The notes beneath the pieces were generated by a model. The model had not been told where the DNA came from and did not search any database. It saw nothing but the letters and a program-made list of their open reading frames with translations. Below are positions 1-9,516 of a stretch of 64,000 nucleotides of DNA, piece after piece (the first letter of the stretch is position 1; every line of letters starts with the position of its first letter). The position numbers and the translations under genes are program-made. The stretch comes from Osedax frankpressi. Lineage: Eukaryota > Annelida > Polychaeta > Sabellida > Siboglinidae. The stretch is from NCBI GenBank assembly GCA_964035775.1, contig CAXIVS010000248.1:62001-126000 (forward strand). Reading direction: 5' to 3'.

Positions 1-157
1 AACCACAAAGTTCCGTCACATTCTCACAGCAATGGATACGCCACCTCCCAGTCACACTGGATTGCAGAGAACAGCGAACAAGGTCGCAGCTCTCACTGCA
101 CAAGCAACGATGGATGACTTGCGCATGAGAAGACAGAGATCTAAGGAAGACCAGTAA
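1..157 (+). CDS. Mutator-like transposase N-terminal fragment, copy 0 (3' end only)
   Basis: The window opens inside this copy. Only the last 51 residues and the TAA stop are present, in the same frame as the complete copies and identical to them. It includes the PPPS and ANKV motifs and the basic tail. The 5' part lies outside the window. Confidence 0.6.
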   Translation, partial: TTKFRHILTAMDTPPPSHTGLQRTANKVAALTAQATMDDLRMRRQRSKEDQ

Positions 158-172
158 CAAGTGTGAGAAGGA

Positions 173-184
173 GACGTCGACGTC
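173..184. promoter_or_regulatory. Perfect 12-bp GACGTC palindrome, 16 nt after the stop codon
   Basis: GACGTCGACGTC equals its own reverse complement and contains two overlapping GACGTC hexamers, the core of CRE/bZIP sites. It recurs after every ORF and is broken by one base only after ORF 4 (position 8600). Regulatory function is inference. Confidence 0.3.
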
Positions 185-517
185 CATCCCCACATAGCAA
201 TGACACTGAACACTCATATTCATTAAGATCACGAAAATCAGCCGACCACCCCTATGCAAGCAGACAGTAGCCAGACACACCCACAACGTTACACAGCACA
301 GTATACATAGATAGAAATGAGCACACACAGTAATCTAACAATATGACATTGTATTATTCCATAGCGTCTGCTTGAGCTGCAACTTTGCCTGTCTGAGCAA
401 TGCGAACACAATCTACGTACACCATCGATCACCTGCCTGCTGCCTGACATACATGCATGCGACCACCATGAGAACACTAGCTCCACGCCACCACGCTCTA
501 TCGACACGATACGATCA

Positions 518-554
518 TCACACGTGTTGCACGGCATGGCCGTAGCACGTGTGA
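518..554. promoter_or_regulatory. 37-nt dyad with two CACGTG E-boxes, one per unit
   Basis: TCACACGTG and CACGTGTGA are perfect 9-nt inverted arms. Between them a second inner dyad, ACGGC-atg-GCCGT, is visible. It lies about 360 nt after each ORF stop and is present in all units seen, the last at 63918-63954. CACGTG is the classic bHLH/bZIP half-palindrome. Function here is inference, since a hairpin in RNA is equally possible. Confidence 0.4.
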
Positions 555-636
555 CACTGAGCTTCTTCAATATTTTTCATAGAATTCATCCTCCATCACG
601 TCTCGCCAACTAAAAGTGTTTCTGTTGCTAGGGCTC

Positions 637-645
637 TATAAATAG
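637..645 (+). promoter_or_regulatory. TATA-like box TATAAATAG at the empty MITE site
   Basis: TATAAATAG matches the TATA-box consensus (TATAWAWR) well. The same box stands at 2740-2748, 4843-4851, 6947-6955 and 56812-56820. In long units the MITE splits it. It lies about 830 nt before the next ORF's ATG, so it may not drive that ORF. Confidence 0.3.
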
Positions 646-1139
646 ACATGGTGATTTTGGAGAAAAAATCTGAAATTAACATATTTGACAGGCACTCCTA
701 TATGAAACACTGCGCAGTAATTTTTTTTAGATTTCATCCACACATTTTATTTTTAGACACATTTAAACAATGCACCCTATTTCACCGAGCGCCACAACAG
801 TGAGCAGGTGGCAGTTTCAAAATGCCTAATCTCTCACATCTACACACTACACAAACTTTCTTGTGTGCCATATATGAACACATTACCCAATTTTTCAGAT
901 AGCCCAGTATGTTTTTTTGTAAAATATCACATACAGGCTGTTGTCATTTTGCAGTTAGAGTTATGTTGATTGTTTTCCCTTGTCCCTATTAAAAGACTGT
1001 AAATATACATGATACATGACCTTAAAATGTGCATTATTCAAAGGCCAGACATCTTAATTAGTTCAATTCTAAAGAATTACACAATGCAATTAGTAGACAT
1101 TCGATACACTGTGGCACTTGCCTGATTGAGCAGTGATCC

Positions 1140-1435
1140 AGTCAGTAGGCGGGGCCTGCTGTGAGATGGGCCTATTGGGTGATTCCCTGAAGTTGCACAG
1201 CCAAGGTGTCATTAGGAGTTAATCTTCGGGTCTTTCCATGTTTCTAATTAGCTGAAGTAAACAAAACATGATAGATTGGTCACCCTGCTGTACTGTGATT
1301 GGTCCATTTTGGGTATAGATTTTCAAACAGAGGATTCACTGCTTCAAGCCCCTCCCCACCCCCCTTATCACACCAGTGTTCGGTCACTGTGATTTGGACT
1401 TTCAGACTCACTAGAAGTCTGAAAGTCCAAATCAC
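1140..1435 (+). promoter_or_regulatory. Promoter-like region upstream of ORF 1 (recurs before every ORF)
   Basis: A GC box (GGCGGGGCC) lies at 1148-1156. Inverted CCAAT boxes (ATTGG) lie at 1174-1178, 1275-1279 and 1298-1302; the last two are 23 nt apart. A C-rich tract sits at about 1350-1367. GC boxes with paired NF-Y-type ATTGG boxes are typical of TATA-less polymerase II promoters in animals. The block stands 180-340 nt before the first ATG. Before ORF 2 the GC box is altered, and in block IV the base before the third ATTGG box changes (tgCgATTGG). Activity is inference. Confidence 0.4.
1389..1435. repeat. Perfect 47-nt hairpin before ORF 1
   Basis: Twenty-base arms at 1389-1408 and 1416-1435 are perfect reverse complements around a 7-nt loop (cactaga). 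The same place in all other units has four mismatches within a six-base part of the right arm, giving an imperfect hairpin (for example 3492-3538 and 62686-62732). It ends 42 nt before the first ATG. Confidence 0.85.
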
Positions 1436-1477
1436 GGTTTGTCTCTGCCAATTGTAATTCTGCCGGGATTATTCTGC

Positions 1478-2260
1478 ATGGTTACAATGAAGGAGACTGC
1501 AAATAATGAGACGAGTAAGCTTAGTAATAGGAACACATCACCTGTTGGAAGAATGTGTAAACATCGGCGTGGCTTCCAGCAAGGCCACCCATATTTCAAA
1601 ACAACACATGCCGAAACGACTGAAACACGACCGAGTTCTGTATGGATGCCCCGACTAGACATGGATGACTTCTCAAGAGTTGTACAAGAAACGACTGGTG
1701 GCCTCTTGACAGTCCCCGATGCTGATGGAATATCTGGCAGCAGCAAAATCCTTCGGCCACGGCCAAACCGGAGACTACCTTTAACAGAAAGCTACCTCCA
1801 GCCAGATGAAAGTCAAGGACCGTCCTCCGAAATGCGTCTGCTGAATGTTGGAAAGAATGCTCAGATGTGGAATGAATGCTACACTGAGCATGCTGAGCAG
1901 AAGATGTGCACTTCGCCACACTTTCAAGTATACCGCGAACAACAGGTTGGCCTCTGTTGGAAGGAGTCGTTGAAATGTGTGAACTGCGAGTATCACTCAC
2001 GCATGTACAAATTGTACAGTGAGATAGAAACTGGACGTTGTGGTCAGCGGGCTGCAACAATGAATGTTGCACTTCACATCGGTCTGCAGGATTCGACAAC
2101 AGCAACCACAAAGTTCCGTCACATTCTCACAGCAATGGATACGCCACCTCCCAGTCACACTGGATTGCAGAGAACAGCGAACAAGGTCGCAGCTCTCACT
2201 GCACAAGCAACGATGGATGACTTGCGCATGAGAAGACAGAGATCTAAGGAAGACCAGTAA
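1478..2260 (+). CDS. Mutator-like transposase N-terminal fragment, copy 1
   Basis: This frame encodes 260 aa from its first ATG. It is open for 13 codons upstream from a TTG, but a eukaryotic start should be ATG. The ATG at 1478 has G at +4; Met4 (1487) has the better A at -3 and could serve instead. The first half is polar and low in recognisable structure. From about residue 122 the sequence resembles the zinc-binding N-terminal region of invertebrate Mutator-like transposase-domain proteins. It shows Cys134, His138, Cys144 and His148, then a CW at 160-161, Cys167-X2-Cys170, YKLY at 177-180, a GR..AATMN stretch at 186-196, PPPS at 223-226 and ANKV at 234-237. It ends in a basic RRQRSKEDQ tail, where full-length relatives continue into the rest of the transposase, so the catalytic part is missing. 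The family call is from memory of those motifs, not a search. Expression is unknown. Confidence 0.6.
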   Translation: MVTMKETANNETSKLSNRNTSPVGRMCKHRRGFQQGHPYFKTTHAETTETRPSSVWMPRLDMDDFSRVVQETTGGLLTVPDADGISGSSKILRPRPNRRLPLTESYLQPDESQGPSSEMRLLNVGKNAQMWNECYTEHAEQKMCTSPHFQVYREQQVGLCWKESLKCVNCEYHSRMYKLYSEIETGRCGQRAATMNVALHIGLQDSTTATTKFRHILTAMDTPPPSHTGLQRTANKVAALTAQATMDDLRMRRQRSKEDQ

Positions 2261-3242
2261 CAAGTGTGAGAAGGAGACGTCGACGTCCATCCCCACATAG
2301 CAATGACACTGAACACTCATATTCATTAAGATCACGAAAATCAGCCGACCACCCCTATGCAAGCAGACAGTAGCCAGACACACCCACAACGTTACACAGC
2401 ACAGTATACATAGATAGAAATGAGCACACACAGTAATCTAACAATATGACATTGTATTATTCCATAGCGTCTGCTTGAGCTGCAACTTTGCCTGTCTGAG
2501 CAATGCGAACACAATCTACGTACACCATCGATCACCTGCCTGCTGCCTGACATACATGCATGCGACCACCATGAGAACACTAGCTCCACGCCACCACGCT
2601 CTATCGACACGATACGATCATCACACGTGTTGCACGGCATGGCCGTAGCACGTGTGACACTGAGCTTCTTCAATATTTTTCATAGAATTCATCCTCCATC
2701 ACGTCTCGCCAACTAAAAGTGTTTCTGTTGCTAGGGCTCTATAAATAGACATGGTGATTTTGGAGAAAAAATCTGAAATGAACATATTTGACAGGCACTC
2801 CTATATGAAACACTGCGCAGTAATTTTTTTTAGATTTCATCCACACATTTTATTTTTAGACACATTTAAACAATGCACCCTATTTCACCGAGCGCCACAA
2901 CAGTGAGCAGGTGGCAGTTTCAAAATGCCTAATCTCTCACATCTACACACTACACAAACTTTCTTGTGTGCCATATATGAACACATTACACAATTTTTCA
3001 GATAGCCCAGTATGTTTTTTTGTAAAATATCACATACAGGCTGTTGTCATTTTGCAGTTAGAGTTATGTTGATTGTTTTCCCTTGTCCCTATTAAAAGAC
3101 TGTAAATATACATGATACATGACCTTAAAATGTGCATTATTCAAAGGCCAGACATCTTAATTAGTTCAATTCTAAAGAATTACACAATGCAATTAGTAGA
3201 CATTCGATACACTGTGGCACTTGCCTGATTGAGCAGTGATCC

Positions 3243-3538
3243 AGTCAGTAGGCAGGGCCTGCTGTGAGATGGGCCTATTGGGTGATTCCCTGAAGTTGCA
3301 CAGCCAAGGTGTCATTAGGAGTTAATCTTCGGGTCTTTGCATGTTTCTAATTGGCTGAAGTAAACAAAAAATGAGAGATTGGTCACCCTGCTGTACTGTG
3401 ATTGGTCTATTTTGGGTATAGATTTTCAAACAGAGGATTCACTGCTTCAAGCCCCTCCCCACCCCCCTTATCACACCAGTGTTCGGTCACTGTGATTTGG
3501 ACTTTCAGACTCACTAGAAGTCTGTAATCTCAAATCAC
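3243..3538 (+). promoter_or_regulatory. Divergent promoter-like region before ORF 2
   Basis: It has the same layout as the other units, but six substitutions fall within 3254-3408. One breaks the GC box (GGCAGGGCC) and one creates a fourth ATTGG box at about 3350-3354. The hairpin at 3492-3538 is the common imperfect form. Confidence 0.4.
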
Positions 3539-3580
3539 GGTTTGTCTCTGCCAATTGTAATTCTGCCGGGATTATTCTGC

Positions 3581-4363
3581 ATGGTTACAATGAAGGAGAC
3601 TGCAAATAATGAGACGAGTAAGCTTAGTAATAGGAACACATCACCTGTTGGAAGAATGTGTAAACATCGGCGTGGCTTCCAGCAAGGCCACCCATATTTC
3701 AAAACAACACATGCCGAAACGACTGAAACACGACCGAGTTCTGTATGGATGCCCCGACTAGACATGGATGACTTCTCAAGAGTTGTACAAGAAACGACTG
3801 GTGGCCTCTTGACAGTCCCCGATGCTGATGGAATATCTGGCAGCAGCAAAATCCTTCGGCCACGGCCAAACCGGAGACTACCTTTAACAGAAAGCTACCT
3901 CCAGCCAGATGAAAGTCAAGGACCGTCCTCCGAAATGCGTCTGCTGAATGTTGGAAAGAATGCTCAGATGTGGAATGAATGCTACACTGAGCATGCTGAG
4001 CAGAAGATGTGCACTTCGCCACACTTTCAAGTATACCGCGAACAACAGGTTGGCCTCTGTTGGAAGGAGTCGTTGAAATGTGTGAACTGCGAGTATCACT
4101 CACGCATGTACAAATTGTACAGTGAGATAGAAACTGGACGTTGTGGTCAGCGGGCTGCAACAATGAATGTTGCACTTCACATCGGTCTGCAGGATTCGAC
4201 AACAGCAACCACAAAGTTCCGTCACATTCTCACAGCAATGGATACGCCACCTCCCAGTCACACTGGATTGCAGAGAACAGCGAACAAGGTCGCAGCTCTC
4301 ACTGCACAAGCAACGATGGATGACTTGCGCATGAGAAGACAGAGATCTAAGGAAGACCAGTAA
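3581..4363 (+). CDS. Mutator-like transposase N-terminal fragment, copy 2
   Basis: The protein is identical to copy 1 (Val2, Gly32, Pro38, Glu118). Its upstream region is the most divergent in the window. Confidence 0.6.
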   Translation: MVTMKETANNETSKLSNRNTSPVGRMCKHRRGFQQGHPYFKTTHAETTETRPSSVWMPRLDMDDFSRVVQETTGGLLTVPDADGISGSSKILRPRPNRRLPLTESYLQPDESQGPSSEMRLLNVGKNAQMWNECYTEHAEQKMCTSPHFQVYREQQVGLCWKESLKCVNCEYHSRMYKLYSEIETGRCGQRAATMNVALHIGLQDSTTATTKFRHILTAMDTPPPSHTGLQRTANKVAALTAQATMDDLRMRRQRSKEDQ

Positions 4364-5684
4364 CAAGTGTGAGAAGGAGACGTCGACGTCCATCCCCACA
4401 TAGCAATGACACTGAACACTCATATTCATTAAGATCACGAAAATCAGCCGACCACCCCTATGCAAGCAGACAGTAGCCAGACACACCCACAACGTTACAC
4501 AGCACAGTATACATAGATAGAAATGAGCACACACAGTAATCTAACAATATGACATTGTATTATTCCATAGCGTCTGCTTGAGCTGCAACTTTGCCTGTCT
4601 GAGCAATGCGAACACAATCTACGTACACCATCGATCACCTGCCTGCTGCCTGACATACATGCATGCGACCACCATGAGAACACTAGCTCCACGCCACCAC
4701 GCTCTATCGACACGATACGATCATCACACGTGTTGCACGGCATGGCCGTAGCACGTGTGACACTGAGCTTCTTCAATATTTTTCATAGAATTCATCCTCC
4801 ATCACGTCTCGCCAACTAAAAGTGTTTCTGTTGCTAGGGCTCTATAAATAGACATGGTGATTTTGGAGAAAAAATCTGAAATGAACATATTTGACAGGCA
4901 CTCCTATATGAAACACTGCGCAGTAATTTTTTTTAGATTTCATCCACACATTTTATTTTTAGACACATTTAAACAATGCACCCTATTTCACCGAGCGCCA
5001 CAACAGTGAGCAGGTGGCAGTTTCAAAATGCCTAATCTCTCACATCTACACACTACACAAACTTTCTTGTGTGCCATATATGAACACATTACCCAATTTT
5101 TCAGATAGCCCAGTATGTTTTTTTGTAAAATATCACATACAGGCTGTTGTCATTTTGCAGTTAGAGTTATGTTGATTGTTTTCCCTTGTCCCTATTAAAA
5201 GACTGTAAATATACATGATACATGACCTTAAAATGTGCATTATTCAAAGGCCAGACATCTTAATTAGTTCAATTCTAAAGAATTACACAATGCAATTAGT
5301 AGACATTCGATACACTGTGGCACTTGCCTGATTGAGCAGTGATCCAGTCAGTAGGCGGGGCCTGCTGTGAGATGGGCCTATTGGGTGATTCCCTGAAGTT
5401 GCACAGCCAAGGTGTCATTAGGAGTTAATCTTCGGGTCTTTCCATATTTCTAATTAGCTGAAGTAAACAAAACATGATAGATTGGTCACCCTGCTGTACT
5501 GTGATTGGTCCATTTTGGGTATAGATTTTCAAACAGAGGATTCACTGCTTCAAGCCCCTCCCCACCCCCCCTTATCACACCAGTGTTCGGTCACTGTGAT
5601 TTGGACTTTCAGACTCACTAGAAGTCTGTAATCTCAAATCACGGTTTGTCTCTGCCAATTGTAATTCTGCCGGGATTATTCTGC

Positions 5685-6467
5685 ATGGTTACAATGAAGG
5701 AGACTGCAAATAATGAGACGAGTAAGCTTAGTAATAGGAACACATCACCTGTTGGAAGAATGTGTAAACATCGGCGTGGCTTCCAGCAAGGCCACCTATA
5801 TTTCAAAACAACACATGCCGAAACGACTGAAACACGACCGAGTTCTGTATGGATGCCCCGACTAGACATGGATGACTTCTCAAGAGTTGTACAAGAAACG
5901 ACTGGTGGCCTCTTGACAGTCCCCGATGCTGATGGAATATCTGGCAGCAGCAAAATCCTTCGGCCACGGCCAAACCGGAGACTACCTTTAACAGAAAGCT
6001 ACCTCCAGCCAGATGAAAGTCAAGGACCGTCCTCCGAAATGCGTCTGCTGAATGTTGGAAAGAATGCTCAGATGTGGAATGAATGCTACACTGAGCATGC
6101 TGAGCAGAAGATGTGCACTTCGCCACACTTTCAAGTATACCGCGAACAACAGGTTGGCCTCTGTTGGAAGGAGTCGTTGAAATGTGTGAACTGCGAGTAT
6201 CACTCACGCATGTACAAATTGTACAGTGAGATAGAAACTGGACGTTGTGGTCAGCGGGCTGCAACAATGAATGTTGCACTTCACATCGGTCTGCAGGATT
6301 CGACAACAGCAACCACAAAGTTCCGTCACATTCTCACAGCAATGGATACGCCACCTCCCAGTCACACTGGATTGCAGAGAACAGCGAACAAGGTCGCAGC
6401 TCTCACTGCACAAGCAACGATGGATGACTTGCGCATGAGAAGACAGAGATCTAAGGAAGACCAGTAA
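5685..6467 (+). CDS. Mutator-like transposase N-terminal fragment, copy 3
   Basis: This copy differs from copy 1 by Pro38Leu only, a change found in no other copy. The C-tract upstream has one extra C. Confidence 0.6.
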   Translation: MVTMKETANNETSKLSNRNTSPVGRMCKHRRGFQQGHLYFKTTHAETTETRPSSVWMPRLDMDDFSRVVQETTGGLLTVPDADGISGSSKILRPRPNRRLPLTESYLQPDESQGPSSEMRLLNVGKNAQMWNECYTEHAEQKMCTSPHFQVYREQQVGLCWKESLKCVNCEYHSRMYKLYSEIETGRCGQRAATMNVALHIGLQDSTTATTKFRHILTAMDTPPPSHTGLQRTANKVAALTAQATMDDLRMRRQRSKEDQ

Positions 6468-7600
6468 CAAGTGTGAGAAGGAGACGTCGACGTCCATCCC
6501 CACATAGCAATGACACTGAACACTCATATTCATTAAGATCACGAAAATCAGCCGACCACCCCTATGCAAGCAGACAGTAGCCAGACACACCCACAACGTT
6601 ACACAGCACAGTATACATAGATAGAAATGAGCACACACAGTAATCTAACAATATGACATTGTATTATTCCATAGCGTCTGCTTGAGCTGCAACTTTGCCT
6701 GTCTGAGCAATGCGAACACAATCTACGTACACCATCGATCACCTGCCTGCTGCCTGACATACATGCATGCGACCACCATGAGAACACTAGCTCCACGCCA
6801 CCACGCTCTATCGACACGATACGATCATCACACGTGTTGCACGGCATGGCCGTAGCACGTGTGACACTGAGCTTCTTCAATATTTTTCATAGAATTCATC
6901 CTCCATCACGTCTCGCCAACTAAAAGTGTTTCTGTTGCTAGGGCTCTATAAATAGACATGGTGATTTTGGAGAAAAAATCTGAAATGAACATATTTGACA
7001 GGCACTCCTATATGAAACACTGCGCAGTAATTTTTTTTAGATTTCATCCACACATTTTATTTTTAGACACATTTAAACAATGCACCCTATTTCACCGAGC
7101 GCCACAACAGTGAGCAGGTGGCAGTTTCAAAATGCCTAATCTCTCACATCTACACACTACACAAACTTTCTTGTGTGCCATATATGAACACATTACCCAA
7201 TTTTTCAGATAGCCCAGTATGTTTTTTTGTAAAATATCACATACAGGCTGTTGTCATTTTGCAGTTAGAGTTATGTTGATTGTTTTCCCTTGTCCCTATT
7301 AAAAGACTGTAAATATACATGATACATGACCTTAAAATGTGCATTATTCAAAGGCCAGACATCTTAATTAGTTCAATTCTAAAGAATTACACAATGCAAT
7401 TAGTAGACATTCGATACACTGTGGCACTTGCCTGATTGAGCAGTGATCCAGTCAGTAGGCGGGGCCTGCTGTGAGATGGGCCTATTGGGTGATTCCCTGA
7501 AGTTGCACAGCCAAGGTGTCATTAGGAGTTAATCTTCGGGTCTTTCCATGTTTCTAATTAGCTGAAGTAAACAAAACATGATAGATTGGTCACCCTGCTG

Positions 7601-7610
7601 TACTTGTACT
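7601..7610 (+). repeat. 6-bp tandem duplication in the promoter-like region before ORF 4
   Basis: The bases read gtacttgtactg where other units read gtactg. The duplication lies between the second and third ATTGG boxes and widens their spacing from 23 to 29 nt. It explains the 2,109-bp period. Confidence 0.85.
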
Positions 7611-7793
7611 GTGATTGGTCCATTTTGGGTATAGATTTTCAAACAGAGGATTCACTGCTTCAAGCCCCTCCCCACCCCCCTTATCACACCAGTGTTCGGT
7701 CACTGTGATTTGGACTTTCAGACTCACTAGAAGTCTGTAATCTCAAATCACGGTTTGTCTCTGCCAATTGTAATTCTGCCGGGATTATTCTGC

Positions 7794-8576
7794 ATGGTTA
7801 CAATGAAGGAGACTGCAAATAATGAGACGAGTAAGCTTAGTAATAGGAACACATCACCTGTTGGAAGAATGTGTAAACATCGGCGTGGCTTCCAGCAAGG
7901 CCACCCATATTTCAAAACAACACATGCCGAAACGACTGAAACACGACCGAGTTCTGTATGGATGCCCCGACTAGACATGGATGACTTCTCAAGAGTTGTA
8001 CAAGAAACGACTGGTGGCCTCTTGACAGTCCCCGATGCTGATGGAATATCTGGCAGCAGCAAAATCCTTCGGCCACGACCAAACCGGAGACTACCTTTAA
8101 CAGAAAGCTACCTCCAGCCAGATGAAAGTCAAGGACCGTCCTCCGAAATGCGTCTGCTGAATGTTGGAAAGAATGCTCAGATGTGGAATGAATGCTACAC
8201 TGAGCATGCTGAGCAGAAGATGTGCACTTCGCCACACTTTCAAGTATACCGCGAACAACAGGTTGGCCTCTGTTGGAAGGAGTCGTTGAAATGTGTGAAC
8301 TGCGAGTATCACTCACGCATGTACAAATTGTACAGTGAGATAGAAACTGGACGTTGTGGTCAGCGGGCTGCAACAATGAATGTTGCACTTCACATCGGTC
8401 TGCAGGATTCGACAACAGCAACCACAAAGTTCCGTCACATTCTCACAGCAATGGATACGCCACCTCCCAGTCACACTGGATTGCAGAGAACAGCGAACAA
8501 GGTCGCAGCTCTCACTGCACAAGCAACGATGGATGACTTGCGCATGAGAAGACAGAGATCTAAGGAAGACCAGTAA
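7794..8576 (+). CDS. Mutator-like transposase N-terminal fragment, copy 4
   Basis: The protein is identical to copy 1. One synonymous change (cgg to cga at Arg95) is private to this copy. It is the first unit followed by a MITE, and its 3' flank (8600-8722) carries several private changes. Confidence 0.6.
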   Translation: MVTMKETANNETSKLSNRNTSPVGRMCKHRRGFQQGHPYFKTTHAETTETRPSSVWMPRLDMDDFSRVVQETTGGLLTVPDADGISGSSKILRPRPNRRLPLTESYLQPDESQGPSSEMRLLNVGKNAQMWNECYTEHAEQKMCTSPHFQVYREQQVGLCWKESLKCVNCEYHSRMYKLYSEIETGRCGQRAATMNVALHIGLQDSTTATTKFRHILTAMDTPPPSHTGLQRTANKVAALTAQATMDDLRMRRQRSKEDQ

Positions 8577-9062
8577 CAAGTGTGAGAAGGAGACGTCGAT
8601 GTCCATCCCCACATAGCAATGACACTGAACACTCATATTCATTAAGATCACGAAAATCAGCCGACCACCCCTAGGCAAGCAGACAGTAGCCAGACACACC
8701 CACAATGGTTACACAGCACAGTTATACATAGATAGAAATGAGCACACACAGTAATCTAACAATATGACATTGTATTATTCCATAGCGTCTGCTTGAGCTG
8801 CAACTTTGCCTGTCTGAGCAATGCGAACACAATCTACGTACACCATCGATCACCTGCCTGCTGCCTGACATACATGCATGCGACCACCATGAGAACACTA
8901 GCTCCACGCCACCACGCTCTATCGACACGATACGATCATCACACGTGTTGCACGGCATGGCCGTAGCACGTGTGACACTGAGCTTCTTCAATATTTTTCA
9001 TAGAATTCATCCTCCATCACGTCTCGCCAACTAAAAGTGTTTCTGTTGCTAGGGCTCTATTA

Positions 9063-9516
9063 GGGCTCATGACACAGTTAACTTTCCCATTGTCACCATG
9101 TTAGCGTTTTGTAGGATTATAAGGAAACTAGACGCAGGAAAATTCTAAAAATTATTGCCTGTTGTTATCATCATCTCAATGACATGCTGGTCAAGTGTAG
9201 TCAAATTCCAATATTTCGTTCTCTCGTAAAGTGCCGCTATGTATGACACCCGTCACTATTTACAAATGAATGCAGGCAGTAATACAACAGAGGTGTCAAC
9301 AAGCCAAATTACTGCCAGGTACCCATCCGCTTAATAAAATCAGCTAAAAATTCACCATTTCACTGTCAACAGCTTCCACAATCACACCTGGAAATCAGAC
9401 TGCTCAAATGCACTTATGTCACAGCAGGTGAATGTTGAAAAAAATCAAAATAAAAAAATATATGGGACTATGTGTCATCGGTAACCAAACAGGAAGTCTA
9501 ACTGTGTCATGAGCCC
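9063..9516. mobile_element. MITE-like element, copy 1 (454 bp)
   Basis: The ends are 18-nt perfect terminal inverted repeats, GGGCTCATGACACAGTTA at 9063-9080 and its complement at 9499-9516, with weaker similarity continuing inward. The interior is AT-rich with no usable reading frame, so the element is non-autonomous. The left flank ends in TTA. The right flank is aaatagac here, but in block IV it begins with TA, so a TA (or TTA) target duplication is possible and the superfamily cannot be assigned. It interrupts the TATA-like box of the short units. It carries AATAAA hexamers at 9333-9338 and 9449-9454. Confidence 0.8.

Larger units (their letters stand above)
158..1477 (+). other. Spacer of unit 0, representative of every short-unit spacer
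   Basis: This non-coding stretch holds, in order: a 12-bp GACGTC palindrome at 173-184; an E-box dyad at 518-554; the empty MITE site with a TATAAATAG-like box at 637-645; an AT-rich part at about 650-1100 with short homopolymer runs; a promoter-like part at 1140-1370; and a 47-nt hairpin at 1389-1435. No frame with convincing coding character was seen on either strand. The other inter-ORF stretches have the same layout. Long units differ only by the MITE at the junction. Confidence 0.75.
1..9062 (+). repeat. Array block I: short, MITE-free units
   Basis: This block holds the partial unit 0, units 1-3 and the first part of unit 4. Intervals are 2103-2109 bp and the MITE site is empty in units 0-3. 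Units 1-3 share a G (gaaatGaac) about 30 nt past the empty site where all other units have T. Several units have private changes: a perfect hairpin before ORF 1, a substitution cluster before ORF 2, a seventh C in the C-tract before ORF 3, and a 6-bp duplication before ORF 4. This is the most heterogeneous block. Confidence 0.85.

Noticed and set aside
289-570. 93-codon minus-strand frame over the 3' flank and E-box dyad
   Set aside because: Short, no family resemblance, and shortened in unit 4 by a small insertion. It is kept elsewhere only because the units are near-identical.
1439-1477. Upstream TTG start giving a 273-aa protein
   Set aside because: TTG starts are not expected in animal genes. 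The first ATG in the open frame is at 1478.
1596-2111. 171-codon minus-strand frame opposite each ORF
   Set aside because: It overlaps the + strand ORF fully, has no recognisable motif and is explained as a shadow of that frame. The 104-, 71- and 60-codon frames in the same area are rejected for the same reason.
1997-2431. 144-codon Cys-rich minus-strand frame across the ORF 3' end
   Set aside because: Its Cys/His richness mirrors the GT/AC-rich + strand. It loses its normal start in unit 4 and shows no domain that I know.
2261-2660. Decayed continuation of the transposase after the stop codon
   Set aside because: I read the three + frames for the motifs expected next in the family and saw only faint, scattered resemblance broken by stops. 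This is not enough to claim coding ancestry.
9063-9516. Firm superfamily for the MITE (Tourist/Harbinger, Tc1-mariner or ISL2EU)
   Set aside because: TTA on the left would suit Harbinger, and TA on both sides in block IV would suit TA-targeting families. The flanks disagree between blocks, so I leave it unassigned.
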